A stretch of 64,000 bases of DNA. Origin: Dryocosmus kuriphilus (taxonomy: Eukaryota > Arthropoda > Insecta > Hymenoptera > Cynipidae). Position 1 is the stretch's first letter; each line of letters starts with the position of its first letter. The translations under genes were made by a program, and so were the position numbers. Below, piece after piece: positions 21,030 to 32,176 of the stretch. The stretch spans positions 25,985,260-26,049,259 of the forward strand of contig CM076196.1 in assembly GCA_038277395.1 (NCBI GenBank), read 5' to 3'. The notes under the pieces were generated by a model. The model saw nothing but the letters and a program-made list of their open reading frames with translations, had not been told where the DNA came from and made no database searches.

Positions 21030-24000
21030 TAATATATTTTTTATTAATAATACTAATTTATAATATATTCGGTAATTATCTTTTCGTTACTTTTTAATAG
21101 TCTCTGAATTATGTTTATTATTGATTATTAACTAATTCATTATTTATTCTACGCAGTTTTAATTTCAAAAACTTTAAACTTCAGCAATATTAAATTTCAG
21201 GAATTTAAGAATTTGGGCGAAATGTGTAATTGCTTCTTTTCTAATTCGTTAATTTTATTGTAAAAATCGTGAATTTAATAATTCGGCTATTTCATATTTC
21301 GAAAATTTAACAAAATGGGAAATTGATAATTAGTTAATTTTATAATTCGTTAAATGTGTTCGTGAATTAAGTAATTCGGCAAATTTTAATTTCGGATATA
21401 TTTAAATTCGTTATACCTACAAGTCAAGATTTTTATTTTCCGATAATTAAAAATCTTGTCATCTTAAATTTTTTAAGTTTTATAATTCGCCAATTTTTAT
21501 TTTCGACAATTTTCTTTCTTGTTAGTTTACATATTCGATATTTATTTTTTCGTTATTTTTCATTGGTCTCTTTTTAATTCAATATTTATTTTGGTCAATT
21601 TTAAATATCGACGATTTTAAATTTCTTGAATTTTAAATTTCGGCAATTTTAAATTTCTTGAATTTAAGAATATGGGGGAAATTAATAATTCGTTAATATT
21701 ATAATTATCAAAATTTATAATTCGCAAATTTTTTAATTCGATAAATGTTAATTTCGGATATTTTAAAATTCTTTATTTGCATAATTCGAAATTTTCATTT
21801 TTCGATAATTAAAAATCTTGTTATCTTAAATTTTTATTTTTCGATAATTAAAAATCTTGTTATCTTAAATTTTTAAAATTTTATAATTCGTCATTTTCTA
21901 TTTTAGACAATTTTTATTTTCATTAGTTTACATATTCGATATTCATTCTTTCGCTATTTTTTATTAGTCTCTTTTTAATTCAATATTTATTTTGGTTAAT
22001 TTTAAATATCGACGATCTTGAATTTCGAGAATTTTAAATTTCGGCAATTTTAAATTTCTCGAATTTAAGAATATGGGGGAAATGAATAATTCGTTAATTT
22101 AATAATTCGTTAACATTATAATTCGAAAATTTTATAATTCGGTAAATGTTAATTTCGGATATTTTTAAATTCTTTAATTTGAGATTTTTATTTTTCTATA
22201 ACTAAAAATTTAGACGTTATTTAAAATTTCGAAAATTTTATAATTCGTCAATTTTTATTTTCGGAAATTTTCTTTTCCGTTTATTTATGCAGTATTTATT
22301 TTTACGTTATTTTTTATTAGTACCATTAATTAATAAATAAATTACATATTTTATTTTTGAATTCAATATTCATTTTCGTCAATTTTAAATATCGACAATT
22401 TTGAATTAGTACAATTTTAAATTTCGGAAATTTAAAAATTTTGGGGAAATTGATAATTCGTTAATTTTATAATTTGTTAATATTATAATTGGCAAATTTT
22501 ATGATTCGGTGAATTTTAATTTCGGATATTTACAAAATTTGCTATTTCAATAATTCGAGATTTTTCCTTTTCGCTATTCAAAATTTTGTCGTTCTCTTAA
22601 ATTTCGAAAATTTTATAATTCAGCAATTTTTACTTTCGGAATTTTTTTTTCGTTAATTTTTATATTCGGTATTTATTTTTTCGTTATCCTTTATTTATCA
22701 TATTAATTAATAAATTAATTAAATATTTTATTTTTAAATTCAATATTTATTTTCGTCAATTTTAAATATCGACAGTTTTTAAATTCGGCAATTTTAAATT
22801 TCGAGAATTTTAAATTTCGGCAATTTCAAATTTTTCGCATTTAAGAATATGGGGGAAATTAATAATTCGTTAATTTAGTAATTCGTTAATTTAATAATTC
22901 GTTAATATTATAATTCGCAAATTTTATAATTCGGTAAATGTTAATTTCGGATATTTTTAAATTCTTTAATTTGAGATTTTTATTTTTCCATAACTAAAAA
23001 TTTAGCCGTTATTTGAAATTTCGAAAATTTAGAATTCGTCAATTTTTATTTTCGGAAATTTTCTTTTCAGTTTATTTATGCAGTATTTATTTTTACGTTT
23101 TTTTTATTAGTCCCATTAATTAATAAATAAATTAAAGACTTTATTTTTGAATTCAATATTCATTTTCGTCAATTTTAAATATCGACAATTTTGAAATAGT
23201 ACAATTTTAAATTTCGGGAATTTAACATTTTTGGGGAAATTAATAATTCGTTAATTTTATAATTCGCTAATATTATAATTGGCAAATTTTATAATTCGGA
23301 GAATTTTAATTTCGGATATTTAAAAAATTTGCTATTTCAATAATTCGACATTTTTCCTTTTCGCTATTTAAAATTTTGTCGTTCTCCTAAATTTCGAAAA
23401 TTTTATAATTCAGCAATTTTTACTTTCGGAATTTTTTTTTCGTTAATTTTTATATTCGGTATTTATTTTTTCGTTATCCTTTTATTTATCATATTAATTA
23501 ATAAATTAATTAAATATTTTATTTTTCAATTCAATATTTATTTTCGTCAATTTTAAATATCGACAGTTTTTAAATTCATCAATTTTAAATTTCGGGAATT
23601 TAAGAATTTGGCGCAAATTGATAATTCATTAACTTTATAATTCGTTAATGTTACAATTCGCAAATTTTATAATACGTCAATTTTATTTTTCGTTAAGTTG
23701 TATATTCCGCATTTATTTTTTCGTTATTTTTTAATTAATCCTCTTAATTAATAAATATAAATAATAAATAAAATATAATAAAAAACGCCAAAATTTTTAA
23801 TTGACGGAAAATAAAAATCTCAAATTATGCAAATAACAAATTTTAAAATATCCGAAATTAGAATTTATCAAATTATAAAATTTTCGGATTATAATATTAA
23901 CGAATTATAAAATTAACAAATTATTAATTTCTCCCAAATTCTTAAATTCCCGAAATTTAAAATTGACGAAAATAAATATTGAATTAAAAAACAAAATATT

Positions 24001-24310
24001 TAATTATGGGACTAATAAAAAATAACGAAAGAATAAATACCGAATATTCAAATTACGAAAAAGAAAATAGCCGAAGATAAAAACTAACAAATTATAAAAT
24101 TTCCGAAATTTAAAATAACAAAATTTTTAATTGGCGAAAATAAAAATCTCGAATTATGCAAATAAAGAATTTAAAAAGATCCTAAATTAAAATTTACCAA
24201 ATTATAAAATTTGCGGATTATAATATTAACGAATTATAAAATTAACAAATTATTAATTACTCCCAAATTCTGAAAGTCCCGAAATTTAAAATTGTTGAAA
24301 TTTAAAACTG
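21030..24310. repeat. AATTCG-type AT satellite with higher-order copies and an inversion
   Basis: Units like ATTTTATAATTCGTTAAT and TTTCGGATATTTTTAAATTC repeat for 2.7 kb. A larger unit of about 791 bases recurs (22140-22930 against 22931-23720). From about 23770 to 24310 the same sequence runs in the opposite orientation, matching that of the block at 20640-20890. No gene is seen. Confidence 0.8.
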
Positions 24311-24329
24311 TCCATCAATTTATTTAATT

Positions 24330-26640
24330 TTTTTTTTACCAACTTTTCGCTGTTCGCTTAATGTTCATATAAATTGGTTGTAAATATTTTTTAAAGAAAA
24401 TAACTTAAAATAAAAAGTAAAAAATCACGTCTTTTGTTTCTTTGTATTAAACTGAAAAAATTTTAAGCCCAAAATTTTCAATTTTTTAAAAAAAAATTTT
24501 CAATTTGTTTCAAAAAAATTTTCAATTTACCAAATACAAGACAAGTGTTTTTTTCAAATAATTCTAACTTCAAAAACTTTTTTTTCTGTCTCTAATTTTA
24601 CATTACGAATTTCAAAAAATCGGGACTTTCAACAAAATAATGAAATTGTCAACCAAAAATTTCAACAAGATAGCTGAATTTCCAACTTTTGGTTAAAAGT
24701 TAACTTCTTCTTTTTGAAAATTCAACTATTTTTGTCTCAAATTTTATCTTTTTTGTTCAAAATTTCGCTGTTTGTTCGAGTTTTTTTTTTCAAAATTCAA
24801 ATATTTTGCTTAAAATTGGTCCTTTTGTTGTTGTTGAAAATATGTCTATTTTTAATAAAAGATTCATTTATTTGTTTGAAAATGTTATTTTTCTAATGAA
24901 AAATTTTAATATTTTTGTTGAAAGTTAATTTTTTTTTTGAAAATTCAACTGTTTGATTGAAAATAATTTTTTTTTTAAATTCATTCTTCTTGGGTGAAAA
25001 TTCAACTATTTTGTTCAAAATTCGTTTTTTATTAGTTTAAAATTAAACAATTCCGTTGAAATTTTTTTTTTTAATATAACTACTTTTAAATTAAATTTTA
25101 TCATTTTCTTGCTAGTTTAAAAGTTTTTTTTTTATTAAAAATTCAAATAGTTTTTTTTTTCGACAGTTATATTTCTTCTAGGAAAGTTGTAAATTCAACT
25201 ATCTTTTTGAAAATTCTTTTTCATTGCTTGATAATAATTGAAATATTTTTGGTTAATAAATTCATCTTTTTTTAACGAAAAATTCAAATATTTTGGTTGA
25301 AAGTTAAGTTAATTTTTTTTTTTTTAATTTAACCATTTTTGGTAATCCGATTATCTTTGGTTAAAAAATAAACTTTTTTAGTTGAAAATTCAACTATTTC
25401 CTTAAAAATTTTTCTCGTTGAAAATTCATTTTTTTATATATGACTATTTTTTTATTAAAGTTCACTTTTCTTATTAAAAACTCAAATATTTTGGTTGAAA
25501 CTTCAACTGTTATATTTTTTTTTTGAAGAGTTAGAAATTCACCTTTTTTTAAATCCCTTTTTTACTGATAATAATTGACATATTTTTGGCTGATAATTTA
25601 TCTTTTTTTAATGAAAAATTCAAATATTTTAGTTGAAAAATAATTTATTTGATGATGAAAATTCCGTTTTTTGAGTTGATAATTTAATTATTTTTGGTTG
25701 AAAAATAATTTTTTTTAGTTCAAGTCAAGTATAAAGTTTTTGTTTCAGAGTTTATCTTTTTTAATTAAAAATTCAACTATTTTGTTAAAAATTGGTCTTT
25801 TTTAGTCAAAAATTAAAGTATTTTGTTGAAAATTTAACTTTAAAAAAAAAATTGAAATATTTTGGTTGAAATTTAAACTGTTCCATTTTCTGTGGAAAAG
25901 CTGGAAATCCAACTATTTGTTTGAAAATTCTGCTTTTTTATTGACAATAATTGAACTATTTTTGGTTGATATTTCATCTAGATTTGATGAAAAACTCAAA
26001 TATTTGATTCAAGATTAAATAGTTACATTTTTGGTTGAAAATTCTTTGTTTCTTGAAAAATTAACTGTCATATTTTTTGTTGACAATTTAATTATTTTCT
26101 TGAAAATGCAATATTTCGACTTGAAATCTTAAAAATTTAAGGCATTTCAAACTGAATTCATTATTTTGGAAATTTGAAACTTAATATAAAATTATGAATT
26201 AAAAAAGTGGTTGAAGTTAGAATTATTTGAAGAAGCGCAAAAAACACATTTTATCAATAAAAAATGTAAAAATTGAAACTTAAACCAAAATATTTGAATT
26301 TTTAATAAAAAATGTTAAATTTTCAACAAAAAATAGTTACATGGACAATGGAAAAGTTTAATTTTGAACTAAAAAATAGTTATATCTAAAAAAAATTAAT
26401 TTTAAATTTAAACTCCATAAAAATGTGATAACTAACAAAAAAATTAAAAAGCACATTTAAAATTATTTGTTCCTTTTCAACAACAATAATATAAAAAAAA
26501 CTATATACCATTTAAAAATTAAGATTCTTAAAAACAAATATTTTCCAATTTAAGCTTTTGTAGTTAAACAATTTTAGTTTTAAGGCGTCAATAATTAAAC
26601 TATTTTAGAAATACGAATTCAAAACATAATATTTTACAGA
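24330..26640. repeat. AT minisatellite (T-rich orientation), second block
   Basis: This is the same family as 6520-8995. The portion 25140-26040 aligns with about 8100-8990 phrase by phrase (for example AAATCCCTTTTTTACTGATA in both). Towards 26200-26640 the units dissolve into unique-looking AT-rich DNA. No coding sequence is seen. Confidence 0.75.
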
Positions 26641-26906
26641 CCAAAGAAAAATAAAGAATTGCTAAAGATTGATGAAAAAGACAATGACATCAAGCCTCCA
26701 TGAAATTTACAATTTAACAATGTTGATAAATATTAATCGTTTACATTGACATTTTTAATCTATGCGCCATGCTTTTCAAAATTTATTCATTTTAATCTAA
26801 AGTTCAAAATAACTTGAAAGTCAATTTAAAGCTAAAAAATGTTTGAAAAATAAACAATTGATGCGACAAAGAAAGTGAGGTTATGATACAAATATTTATA
26901 ACTTAC

Positions 26907-27137
26907 GTAGAACTTTTTGTCTCCGGGACCATTATACAGAACAAAGAAAGAAAAATAAAGAATTGCTACGAATACAAGAAAAAGAAAATGACACCAAACC
27001 TCGATTAAATTTAAGCTTATTTGGTAAAGACAGTTTTCACTGTTACGAGTGAGGTTATGCGTTCTGACATATATAAGGGTGGGGTTATACCTTATTATAA
27101 AAATGATCAAAATACAGTGAATGCCACTATTCCACAA
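26907..27137 (-). other. Candidate exon with strong donor, hydrophobic frame
   Basis: On the minus strand the frame ends at a perfect donor, TAC|GTAAGT (26907/26906). The last 37 codons encode a strongly hydrophobic segment (FLFLVFVAILYFSFFVLY) followed by NGPGDKKFY. I do not recognise the protein. It could be the first exon of a small membrane protein or a non-coding 5'UTR exon of TMF1, which is on the same strand and needs one upstream. A diverged copy of its middle lies at 26640-26700 and is broken by stops. The upstream sequence on this strand (27137-27430) contains AGGTTATG-like motifs. Confidence 0.25.
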
Positions 27138-27139
27138 CC

Positions 27140-28356
27140 TCCGCTTAATAAATAAGAGCCATTACAGTACGCACACAAGATTATTTCACATTTATATACG
27201 AAATGCCCAAATTATAACCCGAAATATGTGGCAGACACTTGTTTATCAAAACACTGTATTTAGGATTATAGCAGTCGACACAGTTGACGTAGCACGATAT
27301 ATGTCATGACTTCTTGAAACTTTCCACCGAAAGTTTCAAAGTAAATGAAACTTATGAAATTTAAGGAATTTTAGCATTTGGCAACATAACCTAAAATTAG
27401 CGCCAAATTTGACATTTTCTTATCAGGATTCACTCTAATTCAATTAAAATACTTTTGATACATACTTTCATAAGAATAATTCTTTATTTCATTGTTATTT
27501 TATGACTGATCTTGCTCTAATGTGCCAAATTTATTGAATTTCTAAAATATTTATAAGTTTCATAGAAATTTCATTCTGATTTTATTGATCAAAAATGTCG
27601 AAACTTTCAAAGTGAAAGTTTCCGATTGAAATGTTCAACCAGAGATGCTACGCATTTCCTGTAAACTTGAAGGTGAAAAACGAAAAAGACCCAAAAAGTG
27701 TTCAAATAGAGTATTCAGTATCGGGATTCTAAAAACAGAAAAAAATCTCGTTGAACGAAAACAAAAGATTTCGCCAAACCTGGATTGTAAGTATCTTTAT
27801 CTTTTTTGAATTGATTTACGAACTTTTGTATAGTCGCGAACCGGCGTGCTGTCAAACGGTACGCGAATCAAATTCCGCGCGCAATTCCATTGTCAAGAAT
27901 TTAATTATTGAAAAAAAGCATTATTCACATTAATTGTTCCCTTCCTGGGAGAATCCTCAATTTTTTTAATCATTTTGATCTTTGAAAGTTGTTTCAAACT
28001 TTGAAACTCAAAAAGAGAGGTTAGTTTTTTCTTTTCTTATTTTTCATCTTTCGGTTCTTCTTGTTTCATTTTTGCTCTATAGACAATATAAAAGAAAAAA
28101 TAAATGCTATCAGTTGAGCTTTTTGAACTTGATAAACAGTTCTATTTTTTTAAATTGCCTTTTTTATAATTTTGAAAATAAACATATGCTCATTTATAGG
28201 TTAGTCAATTTGTAAAATTCGTTTATTTTGGATTGGAAATTGTTTGGGATGAAATTTTTACTTTTGTGATTTGTTTTTACGGAGGATTTTAAACATTTTG
28301 TTATATATATATTATCTTTCAAGTGAACTTCGGTATTACTGGCCTTATTCGCAACT
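27140..28356. other. Low-repeat intergenic sequence
   Basis: I see no convincing coding frame, repeat or RNA here. The sequence is less repetitive than its surroundings and includes a GC-richer spot near 27838-27895, so it may hold promoter or UTR sequence that cannot be read by eye. Confidence 0.4.
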
Positions 28357-28449
28357 GCTCCAGTGGCGCAATTGGTTAGCGCACGGTACTTATAAGACAG
28401 TGATACGTGAGCAATGCCGGGGTTGTGAGTTCGAGCCTCACCTGGAGCA
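28357..28449 (+). tRNA. tRNA-Ile (anticodon UAU) with a 19-base intron
   Basis: The sequence folds as a full tRNA. It has acceptor GCTCCAG/CTGGAGC with discriminator A, D arm GCGC..GCGC, anticodon stem CGGTA/TGCCG and T arm GTGAG-TTCGAGC-CTCAC. The anticodon loop C-T-TAT-A-A places TAT at 28391-28393 after U33. A 19-base intron (28395-28413) follows position 37, the standard place for nuclear tRNA introns, and tRNA-Ile(UAU) genes of animals typically carry one. A T9 pol III terminator follows directly. All stems are intact, so the gene looks functional. Confidence 0.95.
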
Positions 28450-28459
28450 TTTTTTTTTT
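28450..28459 (+). terminator. Pol III T-run terminator of tRNA-Ile
   Basis: A run of nine or ten T begins right after the discriminator base, the normal pol III stop. Confidence 0.8.
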
Positions 28460-29100
28460 AAACCATATAAATGTAAGGCATTATCATCAATTATTGAAAA
28501 TTCAACTATTTTATTGATAATTGTCCTATTTTTTATTGAAAATATATTTTTAGTTTGTTGAAAATTTTTTTCTGGGGTTGATAATTCAACTATTTTTAGC
28601 TGAAAAATAATCTTGTTTGGGTCAAAAGTCAACTATTACAATTTTGGTTAAGAATTCACGGTTTTTAATAGGTATATTATATTTTAAAAATATATAATAA
28701 CGAGAGATAAGATTTTTTGTTGTTAAATGATTTTTTTAAATAAAAAATAGATTTTATTTCATTTCGACTTAATTTAAATTAAATTCTTTAATTTAAAATA
28801 TTTTTAACTTGTAAGCAGTATATTCTAAATTATCGACATGAATTCAAAATAAAGTTTCTCTTTAAATTTTTCTTTATAAAAATTTTTTTATTGAATCTTT
28901 AGATCAAAAAACTTTCATATTTAAAAAAAATCAATAATGGCAGATGAATATTTTTAGTTTTCAAATGATGTTTTTTAAATAAAAAATTGAGATTATCCAA
29001 TAAAGAATCTAATCCAGAATGTTCTAAATTATCGACGTGAATCTAAAACACTATATTTTTCCTCTGTATTCGGGCTCGCTAAACTCGAAAATCACATTTA
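28460..29100. other. AT-rich spacer with a short minisatellite remnant
   Basis: Bases 28490-28640 are drifted TTGAAAATTCAACTATTTTA units of the common minisatellite. The remainder is AT-rich DNA without recognisable features. Confidence 0.5.
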
Positions 29101-30465
29101 AAAATTTTTTTATTCATAGGTTTTAGATATCTGATTTTTTGAATTTTTACATGTCTGTCTGTCTGTTGTCGTCGTTGTCGTTGTCGTCGTCTGTTACCGC
29201 AGTAACTTTTGAAAGAATCATCAGATTGGATTGCGCTTTGGCACATTTCTTTAAGGCGTTAAAAGGAAGGACGAGTTCATTAACCAGCGGTTTGTGACCA
29301 GTGGTTATGGTTTTATCCATCAAAAACTGTTTTCACAAAATTAAGAAATCCATTTTCCGGCTAAAATATGTGAGATAAAAAAAAATAGTAGGAAGTAAAA
29401 TTGTTCATCTCGAGAAAATCTACAAATTTTGTTTTAACCATTTTTTGATAAAAAGCACGGTTTTTGTTTTAATCGAGAAAACGTTATTAAAAAAATCAAA
29501 AACTGTAGTTTCTTGCCAAAATATTCAAGATACGATAAAAATGATAATAAACAAAGTTATTCAGCTCGAAAGGGTCTACAAATTTTGTATTAACCATTTT
29601 TCAATAAAATGCATGGTTTTTGCTTTAACCGAGAAAACGTTATTATAAATCAAAAATTCAAATTTCCCGCCAAACTATGCAAGATACGAAAAAAATTATA
29701 ATAAGCAAAGTTATTCACCTCAAAAAGATCTACAAATTTGCTTCCTATTATTTTTTTGAACGGACGTTTAGTTTTTGAGTTATTCGTGAAATATGTTATT
29801 AAATACAAACAACTCCACTTTTCAGCAAAACTGTGCTTGATACGAGAAAAAATTAAGAAGCAGAATTGTTCAGCTTAAAAAGATCTACAAATTTTCTTTA
29901 AACTATTTTTTGATCCAACTCATAGTTTATTCATGAAACGTATAATAGTTGTTTTAATAAAAAAAATAAACTATTATAAAGTTAATAAAAAGGCACTCAA
30001 AGTTTTTGAAAAATCTGTCCGCTACTGAGACGCATTCTCATCATGTTTCCCACGCATACCATTCGATTAAAGTATATAAAAAACGTGAATTTCTTATTAC
30101 ATGCTTATCTCAATGAGAAGGTATTAGTTTTATGTGTAAACTAACTCGCGGATTTCATGAAATGCCGACGTTTCATGACCCCCTGAATCCGAAAAAACAT
30201 TTTTTACGACGGTGTCTGTCTGTTGTCGTTGTGGTCGTTGTCGTTGTCGTCGTCGGAGCATGTTCCCACGATAACTTTCGAAGGACTGATCGGATTGGGT
30301 TGCGCTTTGGCGCACTTCTTTAAAGCGTTAAAAGTTAAGGACGAATTCGTTAACCAGCCACTTTCGACCAACGGTTATGGTTTTATCCATCAAAAGCGGT
30401 AGAGCGATAGAGCCTCAAGTAAAATACTTTTGTAATTTTTAATGAAATTCAAATTGAATAATTCC
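29101..30465. mobile_element. GC-tailed repeat family, two partial copies
   Basis: Two blocks (about 29145-30000 and 30170-30465) share the string of GTTGTCGTTGTCGTCG microsatellite, CTTTGGCACATTTCTTTAAGG and GTTATGGTTTTATCCATCAA. Between them lie drifted subrepeats around CAAAATTTGTAGATCTTTTT and AACGTTTTCTCGATTAAAAC. The same family occurs in the opposite orientation inside the hAT element at 43720-45938. No protein is encoded, so it is a non-autonomous repeat of unknown class. Confidence 0.65.
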
Positions 30466-30478
30466 ATTACACACAGCT

Positions 30479-31042
30479 GTGCTAGTATCAGATGTAGCAT
30501 CTGCAGTAGCATCAGCAAAGCTTCAAACGCATCTTGACGTGATTGAAGGCTGGTTAAAACAATGGAGAATTAAGACTAATGCAACCAATTCCACACATGT
30601 AACTTTCACAATGCGTAGAGGCAACTGTCCATCAATATCACGTAACGGTCATATCCTGCCTCAATCTGAAGATGCAAAATATCTCGGACTTCACCTTGAC
30701 AGGCGGCTCACCTGGAAGAAACACATTTGGACAAAAAGAAAACAGCTTGGATTGAAATTGAGAAATCTATATTGGCTACTGGGCAAGAAATCGCAACTAT
30801 CACTTGAAAATAAAGTCCTCATCTATAAAAGTATACTAAAACCCATATGGACATACGGAATTCAACTCTGGGGTACAGCAAGCAACTCCAGTATTAAGAT
30901 TCTGCAAAGATTTCAATCAAAAACATTAAGAACCATAGTCCAAGCTCCATGGTATGTACCAAGTGAAGTTACTCATCGAGACCTACAGATCTGCCCCAGT
31001 GACAGAAGAAATCAAAAAGTACAGTTTACTATAAATCAATAG
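30479..31042 (+). pseudogene. Jockey-like LINE reverse transcriptase, C-terminal fragment
   Basis: The frame opens just after where the RT catalytic YADD would be. It contains the LINE thumb/connection motifs KYLGLHLDRRLTWKKHI, LYWLLGKKSQLSLENKVLIYK and ILKPIWTYGIQLWG, which are typical of jockey-clade ORF2. The insertion ends in an A-rich tail at about 31290-31312. The N-terminal part is missing, so this is a 5'-truncated copy. Sequence of about 60-70 bases before it (30403-30472) recurs after the tail (31316-31386). Confidence 0.8.
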
Positions 31043-31315
31043 ACTCGAGCACCATCCAAATTCTCTAGCAGGTGAATTGTTAAATAATAAAAGGCAGATC
31101 AGAAGATTGAAATGGTTTTAGCCTTTGGATCTACAAACTAGATTTAAATAATAAATGTGTATGTATATAATTATCATAATATATTAGGTATATAAGCTTC
31201 TAAGTGAGACTGCCATTGGGTTGTCCACGCTTCGTGTCAATGAGAGATAAATGATTTACTTATTATTCATAGGAATAGATTGCAAATATAAATGGAGTTA
31301 AAAAAAAAAATAAGG

Positions 31316-31644
31316 TGATAGAGCTTTAAGTAAAATAATTTCTTTTGTAATTTTTAATGAAATTCAAATTGGATAATTTCATTAAAAGCAGATGTTTTGA
31401 AAACTTAACATAAGACCCATAAGTAAAGAAACCCGAGCATGAAGTGCGAGGACCAAAAACACCCGAACGCGAAGCGCGAGGTTCAAATATATCGAAGCGC
31501 GTGATGAGAGTGTACCCGCGAAGCGGGTAGATATTTTTTTCATATAGATCGCACTTTTAAGAAGAAAACAAGCTACTCATGAGGAAAATCTATGGATAAA
31601 TACCGGAGCTATGAGCAATTGAGTGAAGGTACCAAAATTCAAAT
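31316..31644. mobile_element. GC-tailed end of the repeat family
   Basis: After the repeated flank comes a stretch with GAACGCGAAGCGCGAG and CCCGCGAAGCGGG motifs (31430-31530), like the end at 43728-43860. It marks one end of the GC-tailed repeat whose other parts are at 29101-30465. Confidence 0.55.
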
Positions 31645-31872
31645 TTCAAGTAAAAAACTGTTAATCAAACAAGGAACTCCACGATGAAATTCGGACAAAC
31701 AAACCCCAAAAATTGAAAAGGCTTGTAGCAAAAATCCGAACAAGAAAAACAAAGAAAGAGGAGGGAAAAGCGAAGGCAATCAACCAAATCCCCTTCCTTC
31801 TTGTTTCTTTCCCTCGTCTTCTTTTGTTTCTACTTTTTTAAAACCAAAAACCAAAAACCCATTAAAATTCAT

Positions 31873-31916
31873 AAAAAGCCAACGTTTCGGTGCACACATA
31901 ACACCCTTATCAAGGC
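31873..31916 (-). ncRNA. Degenerate hammerhead-like motif, left arm
   Basis: Read on the minus strand, TTGATAAG, a GGTG/CACC stem and GAAACG follow in hammerhead order. Two core positions differ from CUGANGA, so activity is doubtful. Hammerhead ribozymes are established in terminal repeats of Penelope-like elements. Confidence 0.4.
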
Positions 31917-32176
31917 AAGAAAGGAAAAAAACAAAAAAAATTATAATGAAAAATAATATCACCCAACCAGCTCTGCGAGGTCGCCACGATGTTCCGTCTT
32001 TGGGACCCGACTAAGTAATAAGAAAATAATAGGCAGAATAATAAAGCCCATACCTGAAAAGGTAAGGAAAACAAGCACGTATTGACCCAGGAATAAAGAC
32101 CACCAATACAAAAGCAAATTAAAATCCAGAAAAATGGAGAGAAAAGAAAAAGAAAAGAATTCATGGAATTTAAACT

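Noticed and set aside
26640..26700. A second functional exon like 26907-27137
   Set aside because: It has in-frame stops and no donor, so it looks like a dead duplicate.
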